64,000 nt of DNA, taken from the NCBI RefSeq assembly GCF_947501385.1, contig NZ_CANMVP010000011.1, forward strand, positions 87,264-151,263. Reading direction: 5' to 3'. Under the pieces are notes generated by a model. It was not told the DNA's origin and searched no databases. It was given only the letters and a program-made list of their open reading frames with translations. The position numbers and the translations under genes were made by a program. The stretch is from an uncultured Polaribacter sp. (GTDB lineage: Bacteria; Bacteroidota; Bacteroidia; Flavobacteriales; Flavobacteriaceae). Every line of letters begins with the position of its first letter. Position 1 is the stretch's first letter. Shown here in pieces: positions 44,030 to 51,802 of the stretch.

Positions 44030-46357
44030 CTATTTTATATAATTATCGACTTCATGAATAACTACTCTTTTTGATAGTACATTTGTTATACTACTTGTTG
44101 TTACAGTCTGTGCTGTCTCTGTATTTGTAATGGAAATCGAAGTGGTTGTATTGCTAATTGAAAATTCATCGTAAACTGGGGCAAAGTCTATTACTTTACT
44201 AAAATACATAGAAGGAAAAGTTCCAACAGTTTTTCCATCTGTAGGGATCGCTTGCTGTAAGAAATGTTTTTTAGCAAAGTTGAGAAGATCTCTTTTTGCT
44301 ATGACTTTGTCTAAATCAGACAACCCCTCTACTGTGTTTGGTTCTACAATTACACCCTCTGCAATAGCATTGGCAACAGCAGTGTTATTGGGCGCAAATA
44401 GTGTAAAGGTTTTTTGCAGATTAAGAAAATTAACCAATTTGTCGTCAGATCCTACAATAGTGATAAGTGCGTCGGCAGTTTCTAAAACCTCCAAAAAGGA
44501 AGAGAAACTATTGTTAGGATCAGCCTCAAGAGCACCGTATGTAAAGCGCAATGGTCTTTCTATGATACTACTCATTTCATAAAAACTACCATTATCTGTC
44601 TCCAAAGTTTCCACTATTTGAGCAGATTCACCTTCTTGAATATCACCTCCTCCTGCTGCCATATTCCCATTAAAAGCATACACAAACTCACCACTTCTTG
44701 CTTGGTAATAATTATTCGCGTTAAAATCGATATCTGAGTTTATAATTTGATTAAGAACAATGTCTTTTAGTGTTTGTGCAACATAAGCAATATCTGAAGC
44801 ACTTGGATTTGAAGCTCCTGGGTCTGGATATATGCGATTATTTGAACCATTAGGATCTCCTGTAACTTCCATGTAAATTACTGATAGATCTCTAGGATCA
44901 AAAGGATTAGGAAGTCGTGAATCATTAGTAAGCACTGTAATTTTTCGAGTTGCGCTGTTAGGATCTGCCACATCAACAAACTGACTATTTTTAACACCTA
45001 AAATAGAAAAACGCACCCCTTTGCTTTGTAAAGCGATGTCAATTCCAAGATTCTGAATTGTGTTAAGCATAATAGCATATTCTGGATTTAACAAAAGTGG
45101 TCCCATGATCGTTCCAAAACTATTGTTTATATACACCGTATTTACCCCCACAAAGAAACCATTGCTGCAAAACTTTTTATCCACAACATCTGCTGGTTTA
45201 TAATCAACTAAACCCAAACTAGTATCATAACTTTGGCCAAATCTGCTAGGACAAATATCATAAAAATCGTTAAAAAAATAGGGCGATAAAAACTGACCTA
45301 AAACGTCTAAAGGCATGTCATCATAGGACTCATAAAATTGTCCCAAAATACTACTTCCGTTTAAATAATTTGACAAAGCGTCATTCGTTGGTACCAAAAA
45401 CCCATAGGCCTGCGCCAATGTTGCGTCAATATTCGAAGGATAGTTTTCGTCAGCAGGATTGAAAGGCAGGAAGTTATTTTCGATTCCTGTTGCAAATCTA
45501 AGTTGATGGATGGTTTCAGTGACACCAGTATCTGGATGAACCTCGTCACCTACATCAACAAGCGTGGCAAAACGTTCTAATATTTTTTTAAATGTCGAAT
45601 ATTTACCCTCATATTCTGCTGCAGAAAGATTTTCATACAAATTTGGTTTGGGTTCAAAGACTTTATCTAAAGCATAAATAATTCCATTTTCGGCTACAAT
45701 GTTAGTCTGCGAAACATTTGCCTCAAAAACCTTCATGTCGCCAGCATTAAAAGTTTTACCTGAAAACATGAATTCATAATCTGCATACTGAATATTCCAA
45801 TTATCAAAATATAAATCAAGAAAATAATCAGTTGTTTTTAATCTACCTAAACTAATATCTACCAAATACTTTCCTGATTCCCAATCTCTAATATGTTGTA
45901 AAGTATCAGAATCAATTTCTATATAAGGACGTTGGTATTGTGTTCTACGCCTGAAACTTTGTCCTTCGTAAAACCTATTAGAAAAATACGTTAAGGTTGT
46001 GGTGTTCCAACCATCAGTTATTATGGAATAGTCTATGATATCCTGTATGTTCTGAAGAGGGATAGCACCAAAATTTGCATAGCCTTCTTCCTGCATGTAT
46101 TTTTCAAAAGCTTCGTCTGTAGGTGCAAAAACCGTCCAAGAACCACCTCTTGCTAAAGGTTCTTTAAATTCTGTTTGATCTAAAGACTTTAAATAATAAT
46201 TAAATGTACCCATTGACTCAAGTTGCTGATATATGGTGCCTGCTAAACTTTCGGGACGAGCATATTCTAGCAAATCGGGTCTACAACCAAAAGTGGTAAT
46301 AATTGCAAATACAACAATTGCAATGAATCTATTTCCACGCCTCAATTTTTTTGTCAT
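44030..46357 (-). CDS. Large multi-FAS1 (fasciclin) surface lipoprotein, first gene of the PUL transcript
   Basis: 775 residues. A lipoprotein signal ends in ITTFGC, followed by RPDLLE. About four FAS1 units can be traced: ~45-240 (GTFNYYLKSLDQTEF, WTVFAPTDEAFEKYM, ENGIIYALDKVFEPKP), ~245-400 (YSTFKKILERFATLV, YGFLVPTNDALSNYL), ~430-560 (YAIMLNTIQNLGIDI, VRFSILGVKNSQFV) and ~640-775 (FSSFLEVLETADALI, FTLFAPNNTAVANAI, KRVVIHEVDNYIK). No enzyme motif is seen. Being the first gene after the regulator and upstream of SusC, it is probably a surface glycan-binding or adhesion protein. Its leader region contains candidate control sites (46441-46508). Confidence 0.87.
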   Translation of the reverse strand: MTKKLRRGNRFIAIVVFAIITTFGCRPDLLEYARPESLAGTIYQQLESMGTFNYYLKSLDQTEFKEPLARGGSWTVFAPTDEAFEKYMQEEGYANFGAIPLQNIQDIIDYSIITDGWNTTTLTYFSNRFYEGQSFRRRTQYQRPYIEIDSDTLQHIRDWESGKYLVDISLGRLKTTDYFLDLYFDNWNIQYADYEFMFSGKTFNAGDMKVFEANVSQTNIVAENGIIYALDKVFEPKPNLYENLSAAEYEGKYSTFKKILERFATLVDVGDEVHPDTGVTETIHQLRFATGIENNFLPFNPADENYPSNIDATLAQAYGFLVPTNDALSNYLNGSSILGQFYESYDDMPLDVLGQFLSPYFFNDFYDICPSRFGQSYDTSLGLVDYKPADVVDKKFCSNGFFVGVNTVYINNSFGTIMGPLLLNPEYAIMLNTIQNLGIDIALQSKGVRFSILGVKNSQFVDVADPNSATRKITVLTNDSRLPNPFDPRDLSVIYMEVTGDPNGSNNRIYPDPGASNPSASDIAYVAQTLKDIVLNQIINSDIDFNANNYYQARSGEFVYAFNGNMAAGGGDIQEGESAQIVETLETDNGSFYEMSSIIERPLRFTYGALEADPNNSFSSFLEVLETADALITIVGSDDKLVNFLNLQKTFTLFAPNNTAVANAIAEGVIVEPNTVEGLSDLDKVIAKRDLLNFAKKHFLQQAIPTDGKTVGTFPSMYFSKVIDFAPVYDEFSISNTTTSISITNTETAQTVTTSSITNVLSKRVVIHEVDNYIK

Positions 46358-46440
46358 TTTTTTATAGTTGAATTTAGTAAATTTTTTATTTTATAACGAA
46401 ATAATAAAATCCGCATTAATGTTAAGAATATTTTATGAGT

Positions 46441-46478
46441 ACTTAGCAAGCTTCAACTTTAAGTAAATACGACTTAGC
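46441..46478. promoter_or_regulatory. Candidate operator: direct heptamer repeat ahead of the FAS1/SusCD operon
   Basis: ACTTAGC occurs at 46441-46447 and 46472-46478, a 31-base spacing (three helical turns), 84-121 bases upstream of ATG 46357. AraC-type domains of hybrid two-component regulators bind direct repeats near PUL promoters. Assignment to the regulator at 46986 is inference. Confidence 0.3.
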
Positions 46479-46500
46479 TTAAGTTAAGGTTTTGTTAATT

Positions 46501-46508
46501 CAAAGTTA
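46501..46508 (-). promoter_or_regulatory. Candidate -7 element of the PUL operon
   Basis: On the minus strand this reads TAACTTTG, matching TAnnTTTG. No TTG box is found 17-23 bases upstream, which would fit a promoter needing an activator. The distance to ATG 46357 is about 140 bases. Confidence 0.35.
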
Positions 46509-46687
46509 AATGAGTAGCCGTTTTGGGTGTATAAATTATAGTTCAATAACGATAAAACAATGTCCATTTTCCATGAAATAATTTTTTTTAAACTTTTAGA
46601 GAGAAATTCTATTCTTATAAATATAATGCATAGTGCATCATATAATATCTATTCTTGAAATGATAACGCAAAAAAGAGCTCTAATGT

Positions 46688-46713
46688 AAAACCTCGACCT
46701 AAGGGTATGAGGT
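46688..46713 (-). terminator. Terminator at the distal end of inner repeat B
   Basis: On the minus strand ACCTCA pairs with CGAGGT (one G-U pair), followed by TTTTAC. It would end the regulator transcript. The stem is kept despite a base change relative to copy A. Confidence 0.55.
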
Positions 46714-46895
46714 ATCAAATAAAATAGGAATTTCTTTTTTATTTCGACGCAGAGCGTTAGGGATTAAAACCCACAAATCCCGCTAAAAAATAGAGATTAG
46801 CCTGCATGCCGGCATAGGCAGGTTCAGCTAGCAATTTTTAATTCATTGCTTCGCTTCCAAAGCTTCAGAATAAAAATTGAGTTTCACTAATTTAA
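46688..46895. repeat. Inner direct repeat, copy B (208 bp)
   Basis: Same orientation and same blocks as 12991-13156, with about 45 extra bases in the middle that include an imperfect palindrome around TGCCGGCA. It begins 90 bases beyond the stop of the regulator gene. Confidence 0.9.
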
Positions 46896-46985
46896 TTATT
46901 GGGTATTGAGAGATACAAAACCATTGTAACTGTTCTGAAAAATAGGATAAAGAATTATGTAGGGCATTAAAAGTGTATTATTATT

Positions 46986-49900
46986 CTAAAGAAGTTTTTT
47001 AGCTATTTCATTTTGATCAATAAACTGACTTGGTGTCATCTCAAAAAGATCTCTAAAAGTTTTACTAAAATAAGCGGTAGAATTAAAGCCGCTCATATAA
47101 GTTATTTCTTTAATAGAATTTTCATTTTTCATTAAAAGTTCAGAAGCATATTTTAGTCTTATTGTTCTAATAAAATGGCTTGGATTATGCCCTGTTAGGG
47201 CATTTATTTTTCTATAAAATTGAGATCTCCCAATTCCCATTTCTTTTAGGAGGTGTTCTTGTTTGAAATCAATATCGCTAATGTTGTCTAAAATAATTTT
47301 TGTTGCTTTATCTAAAAAAGCTTCGTCTAAATTATTAGAAGTAAACTTATTAGAAAGCAAAACACCACCTATTTCAGAAAATTTTTGTCTCAACCTATTT
47401 TTAGATTCTAACAAATTATCGATTCTGGCTCTTAAAACACTCGTAATAAAAGGTTTTGATAAGTAGCCATCGGCTCCGTTCTCATAACCTTCAATTCTGT
47501 CTTCTTCTAAAGTTCTTGCTGTCAATAGAATGACTGGGATATGACATGTATCTAATTCTTTTTTTATCGAATGACACATTTCAAATCCGTCCATTTTGGG
47601 CATCATCACATCACTAACTACAATATCTGGAAAATACTTTTTCACCATTTTTAACCCCTCTTCTCCGTTGACAGCTTCTTTGACTTTATAAGAGTCTTTG
47701 AGATCATTAGTCAAATGAGTTCTTAGCTCTTTATTGTCTTCTACAATCAACAATGTAGGTTGTTTTTTTTCGTTTCTATGGGGTGTGTTGTTTTGAGTGT
47801 CTAGAGTTTCAGCTTCATTTGAAATTAGCAAATCATATTCTACAGCTTTCATAGAATTGATTAAAAATTCATTCTTAACATTCTCTACTTTTGCCACACG
47901 TCCCTTTGCATTCAACGGTATTCTTACCACAAATTTACTCCCCTGTAAATGTTGGCTTTCTACAAAAATCTCTCCCCCGTGTAATTCTACCAAAGCTTTT
48001 GTAAAATGAAGCCCAATTCCTGTTCCTGTTTTGGTCGTATCGACATTATAAAAACGTGAAAAAATACGTTTCATTTGCTCTTTATCTAGTCCTACTCCTG
48101 AATCTTGTACTATAATTTCTACATAATCTCCTAATTTTTTATTTTGAAAAAAAACGTTTTTATATTTTTTCTTTGGATTCTTTACCGCATTCACAGAGAT
48201 GGTAATTGCTCCATAATTGTTAGTAAATTTAATTGCATTAGAAATTAAGTTAGTGATAATTTTTTCTACTTTATCCGCATCAAACAATAGTGAAATGCTT
48301 TTAGAATCTGAAGTAAAGACATAATGAATTTTTTTCTTTTTGGCCAAATCTTTAAAAAGTGAACATATATCTTCAATGAATTTAACAATATTACCTTTTT
48401 CCAATTGCAAGGGTGTTTTCCCAACGTCCATTTTCCTATAATCCAGTAACTGATTCACCAAATGCATTAGTCTTCTGGCACTTCGTTGTATGGTGATTGC
48501 TGATTTTCGAATGGTTTCAGTATCATTGTTAAAGCTCGAAAGAATCTTATCTACTGGGTTTAGTATGAGTGTTAATGGGGTTCTAAATTCATGTGACACA
48601 TTTACGAAAAACTGAAGTTTCATTTGGTCTAATTCATGCTCTTGTCCTTCTTTTACTTTAAAAGTATAATAATGCACAATTACCCAAAAAATAGAAAAAC
48701 CTATAAAAGCATACAATAGGTAGGCCCACCAGGTTCTCCAGATGGGAGGTAGTATTTTTATATTCACAGATGCTGTTTGGGTAGTTTCCCACTGATTATC
48801 TGTAGAAGCTCTTACTTCAAAGGTATAATTGCCAGGTTCTAAATTTGAATGATTTACTACTCTGTTATTTCCAATCTCTATAAATTCATTGTCAAGCCCT
48901 TTCATTTTATAGGCGTACTGAACCTGTTCTGGATTTTTAAAATACAAAGCCACAAACTCGAACGAGATATAGTTTTCATCGTACCTTAAAGTTACTTCCT
49001 GCGTGCTAGAAATAGACTTACGCAACACAACTCTCCCTTGTATGGTATCTCCAGCTATTATGGGTTTATTATTTAATTTAAAACGAGTTATCTTAGGAGT
49101 AAGCATCACAGAGGGTGGTGCTGTGATGATATCATTGGGCTGAAAAATATTAAAACCATTGATGCCTCCAATAATAATACGGCCATCTTTTGTTTTTTCA
49201 ATAGATTTACTTTGAAATTCAGTTCCCTGCAGCCCGTCATGTCTATTGAAATTTTTAAACTGATCTGTATTCGGATTTAATAATGAAAGACCTCCTTTGG
49301 TAGTAATCCAAATATTACCATTGTTATCTTCTTGAATTCCCACCACCAGATTGTTAGGCAGTCCTGTTTGAGAGGAATATGTTTTTACCACCTTTAGATT
49401 GGAATTCAGCAGATAAATACCGCTGTCTGAACCCACCCATATATTTCCAATATGATCCTCTGTTACATAATTTACACCACCACCTTCTAACCCTTCTCCT
49501 TTTACATGTATAAAGTTGATCTCTTTTGGAATATCATCCTCTAATTGATGAAGGTCTACCATATTTAGCCCTAACGCAGTACCTACAAATAACCGATTTT
49601 TAGAATCAATAAAAGTACAAATAACCGAATTACTTACCAGATGATTTTTTGTCCCATAGCTGCTTTTATAGTTGGTAAAGCGTCTGTTTTTTGGATTGTA
49701 TAAACTAATGCCCTCTGTTCTTAGTCCAAACCATATTCTATTTTTTGAATCTTCTACACCTGTCCAAACAGAACTTTGCCCTATAGAAAAAGGGTCTTTG
49801 ACATCATGTAGAAATACCTCGATTGCTCCTGTCTCTGGGTTTAGTTTATTAACACCGCCATCTAAAGTACAAACCCAAATAAAGCCATCATGACTTTCAA

Positions 49901-51203
49901 AAGTATATAGAATTTTATTAGAACTTAACTTTTGTTTCAGACGGGTTTTACTAGGGGAATGCCGAAAAGAATTTGTTTTTTCATTGAACAGGTTAAGCCC
50001 TCCGTTATAGGCACTGATCCAAATTCTCCCCTTTGAATCCTGTAAAACTGACTGTACTGTTTTTTCACTCAATCCATTGACATTATTGGGTTGGTAATAA
50101 AAATGACCAAAGGCATAGTTAGAAGGATCGAATTTACTTACACCCTCATCATAGCTTCCAATCCAATAAATGCCCTGTCTATCTTCAAAAATTTTACTTG
50201 GTTTGTTATTGGGAAGTGAAAACGGATCAGAAAAATTATTTAAAATATGTTGTTTTAGGATTGCGGCTCCTTGCTTCTTTTCAAACAAATACAATCCGAA
50301 AGCATCTGTAGAAACCCAAAATAAGCTATTGCTATCTTGATAAATATCAGATACAGGGATCTTACTGTCTGCCAAAGAGATGTGTTTGAAAATATTTTGT
50401 TCTCTATTCCATAGAATGAAATTCGAGAGATCGTTTCCGATCCAAAAATCGCCATCGGAATCGATAAATACACTTTTAGGGATGTGATTCAACTCATAGG
50501 GTGTTTTGGTATTGATAAAAATTCGTTCAAAATTATCTTTTTCTGGGCTGTAAAGGTTCAAATGCTGCCCGTTTGTACCCATCCATATATTATTATTCTT
50601 ATCTTTTACAATAACATTTACATAATTATTGTCTAATGAATTTAAGTTGGATTGATCGTTGATGTAGTATGAAAACTTAAAATTTTGAAACCTTGCATGG
50701 TTCGCATCTAATCCTATTTTTATAACCCCGTTTTTTGTAGCTACCCATAATGTATTGGTTAAAGTATCGTACAATAAATCATTGATAACTTTTTGGGAAC
50801 TATTTGCTAAGGACAGTTGTTTGTAAAGTTGTATTCTTAAAAATTTATTTGTTTTCTTGTCGAAAAGGTTCAACCCATTATTGGTTCCAATCCATAGGTT
50901 GCCATTATTATCTTCTTCAATACTAGTAATTCTATTATTACTTATAGATGTGGAATCATTCAAAATAAACCTAAAGATCTCAAATTCATATCCGTTGTAT
51001 TTATTCAATCCATCTATAGTTCCAAACCACAAAAAGCCTTCTTTATCTTGAAATATTTCTCCGCAGGTACTACTGGAAAGGCCATCTGCTGTATTTAAGT
51101 TTTCAAACTTTAAATTATTGAATTGTCCCATACTTATGTGGGCCATAAAGCAATAGAAGATGAGGATATATTTTCTTATGTTCTTATTTATAGCAGTTTT
51201 CAT
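46986..51203 (-). CDS. Hybrid two-component system regulator of the PUL (HTCS)
   Basis: 1405 residues in one chain. Order: Sec signal; two seven-bladed beta-propellers of Reg_prop repeats (about 30-740; units such as GFLWFGTIDGLNKYN and GNLWIGTNNGLNLFD); a Y_Y_Y domain (about 750-815); and a transmembrane helix (about 826-846, WAYLLYAFIGFSIFWVIVHYY). Next come a HisKA domain with the phosphorylated His in VSHEFRTPLTL (near 872), an HATPase domain (ISNAIKFTNN near 988; DSGVGLD; GTGIGL), a receiver domain with phosphoacceptor Asp in VVSDVMMPKMDG (near 1199) and an AraC-type HTH (RSQFYRKINALTGHNP, FNSTAYFSKTFRDLF, MTPSQF). The periplasmic part senses a glycan fragment and the cytosolic end activates PUL promoters. 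It is transcribed from its own promoter at 51295-51327. Confidence 0.96.
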   Translation of the reverse strand: MKTAINKNIRKYILIFYCFMAHISMGQFNNLKFENLNTADGLSSSTCGEIFQDKEGFLWFGTIDGLNKYNGYEFEIFRFILNDSTSISNNRITSIEEDNNGNLWIGTNNGLNLFDKKTNKFLRIQLYKQLSLANSSQKVINDLLYDTLTNTLWVATKNGVIKIGLDANHARFQNFKFSYYINDQSNLNSLDNNYVNVIVKDKNNNIWMGTNGQHLNLYSPEKDNFERIFINTKTPYELNHIPKSVFIDSDGDFWIGNDLSNFILWNREQNIFKHISLADSKIPVSDIYQDSNSLFWVSTDAFGLYLFEKKQGAAILKQHILNNFSDPFSLPNNKPSKIFEDRQGIYWIGSYDEGVSKFDPSNYAFGHFYYQPNNVNGLSEKTVQSVLQDSKGRIWISAYNGGLNLFNEKTNSFRHSPSKTRLKQKLSSNKILYTFESHDGFIWVCTLDGGVNKLNPETGAIEVFLHDVKDPFSIGQSSVWTGVEDSKNRIWFGLRTEGISLYNPKNRRFTNYKSSYGTKNHLVSNSVICTFIDSKNRLFVGTALGLNMVDLHQLEDDIPKEINFIHVKGEGLEGGGVNYVTEDHIGNIWVGSDSGIYLLNSNLKVVKTYSSQTGLPNNLVVGIQEDNNGNIWITTKGGLSLLNPNTDQFKNFNRHDGLQGTEFQSKSIEKTKDGRIIIGGINGFNIFQPNDIITAPPSVMLTPKITRFKLNNKPIIAGDTIQGRVVLRKSISSTQEVTLRYDENYISFEFVALYFKNPEQVQYAYKMKGLDNEFIEIGNNRVVNHSNLEPGNYTFEVRASTDNQWETTQTASVNIKILPPIWRTWWAYLLYAFIGFSIFWVIVHYYTFKVKEGQEHELDQMKLQFFVNVSHEFRTPLTLILNPVDKILSSFNNDTETIRKSAITIQRSARRLMHLVNQLLDYRKMDVGKTPLQLEKGNIVKFIEDICSLFKDLAKKKKIHYVFTSDSKSISLLFDADKVEKIITNLISNAIKFTNNYGAITISVNAVKNPKKKYKNVFFQNKKLGDYVEIIVQDSGVGLDKEQMKRIFSRFYNVDTTKTGTGIGLHFTKALVELHGGEIFVESQHLQGSKFVVRIPLNAKGRVAKVENVKNEFLINSMKAVEYDLLISNEAETLDTQNNTPHRNEKKQPTLLIVEDNKELRTHLTNDLKDSYKVKEAVNGEEGLKMVKKYFPDIVVSDVMMPKMDGFEMCHSIKKELDTCHIPVILLTARTLEEDRIEGYENGADGYLSKPFITSVLRARIDNLLESKNRLRQKFSEIGGVLLSNKFTSNNLDEAFLDKATKIILDNISDIDFKQEHLLKEMGIGRSQFYRKINALTGHNPSHFIRTIRLKYASELLMKNENSIKEITYMSGFNSTAYFSKTFRDLFEMTPSQFIDQNEIAKKLL

Positions 51204-51294
51204 TGCGTATATTTTCTTTGGTTACAGTGGCCTATAAAAACATCTTTTCATTAAACAGGTCTTTCTTGGATTAAAATATTTTGAAATTTTATAT

Positions 51295-51327
51295 CAAATT
51301 TAAACTTTTTTATTCCTTCTTTTCAAA
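51295..51327 (-). promoter_or_regulatory. Promoter of the HTCS regulator gene
   Basis: On the minus strand TTTG (51324-51327), a 21-base spacer and TAAATTTG (51295-51302) match the flavobacterial consensus at both boxes. The inferred start lies near 51288, leaving a leader of about 85 bases. This suggests constitutive expression of the regulator. Confidence 0.65.
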
Positions 51328-51707
51328 GTTGATAATGGCATTTTTGTGAAATCTTCTACGTTTATAAGTGCTATCTATCTTTAACGATATCTGGGTATAC
51401 ACCTATAAAATCTATTTAGGGTTTTGAAAAACAAACGTTTTAAAATTTACTAAAAACCTGAGTTTGACGTAAGAAATCATATTAAATTATTGTAGAAAAA
51501 TAGAGAACTAGCATATTTAAACTCTATATATCAAGCATTTAACTAGTATTCCATTTATAACTTCTATAGATAAAATTACTACAATTTTTTGTGACATTGA
51601 TGATTATTGCCAGAATTTTGACCCTGCTTTGCAAAAAAAATAATTTCAGACAGAAAAAAAGAAAAGAAATTCTAAATAGTTTAATATGCGGATAATAGAT
51701 AATCTTC

Positions 51708-51760
51708 AAAAAGTTCAGTACAAGAAAAAGCCGATGCAAATTGCATCGGCTTTAGATATT
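51708..51760. repeat. Right copy of the ~53-bp direct repeat that brackets the whole PUL
   Basis: Direct match to 7061-7115. It contains the rpsA terminator. The left-hand palindrome half present in the other copy is decayed here. Confidence 0.85.
51725..51753 (-). terminator. rpsA terminator
   Basis: AAAGCCGATGC and GCATCGGCTTT form an 11-bp stem with a five-base loop, followed on the minus strand by TTTTTC. It lies about 50 bases after the rpsA stop. Confidence 0.8.
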
Positions 51761-51776
51761 ATAAATATCGACTAGA

Positions 51777-51795
51777 TACTGAAACTGGTTCAGTA
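51777..51795. repeat. Dispersed palindrome, copy 2
   Basis: TACTGAAACTGGTTCAGTA, a perfect 7-bp inverted repeat between rpsA and its terminator. Relative to the copy at 7055 both arms changed together (G-C to A-T). Confidence 0.7.
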
Positions 51796-51802
51796 CAAAG
51801 AA

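Larger units (their letters stand above)
46358..46985. other. Control region and inner repeat between the regulator gene and the PUL operon
   Basis: About 630 bases. The half next to the FAS1 gene holds a -7-like element (46501-46508) and a twice-repeated ACTTAGC heptamer (46441-46478). The half next to the regulator gene holds inner repeat B (46688-46895) with its terminator. No gene is seen. Confidence 0.65.
51204..51802. other. Intergenic region at the right end of the PUL
   Basis: About 600 bases between the regulator gene and rpsA. It holds the regulator promoter (51295-51327), the right copy of the outer repeat (51708-51760) with the rpsA terminator, and a palindrome (51777-51795). No convincing gene is seen. 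Confidence 0.65.

Noticed and set aside
51539..51739. 66-codon minus-strand frame between rpsA and the regulator gene
   Set aside because: It runs through the rpsA terminator hairpin and is made of AT-rich low-complexity residues with no family resemblance.
7061..51760. Whole PUL as an integrative element with integrase
   Set aside because: No integrase, transposase, relaxase or tRNA-derived attachment site was found inside the repeats, so only the repeat structure itself is reported.
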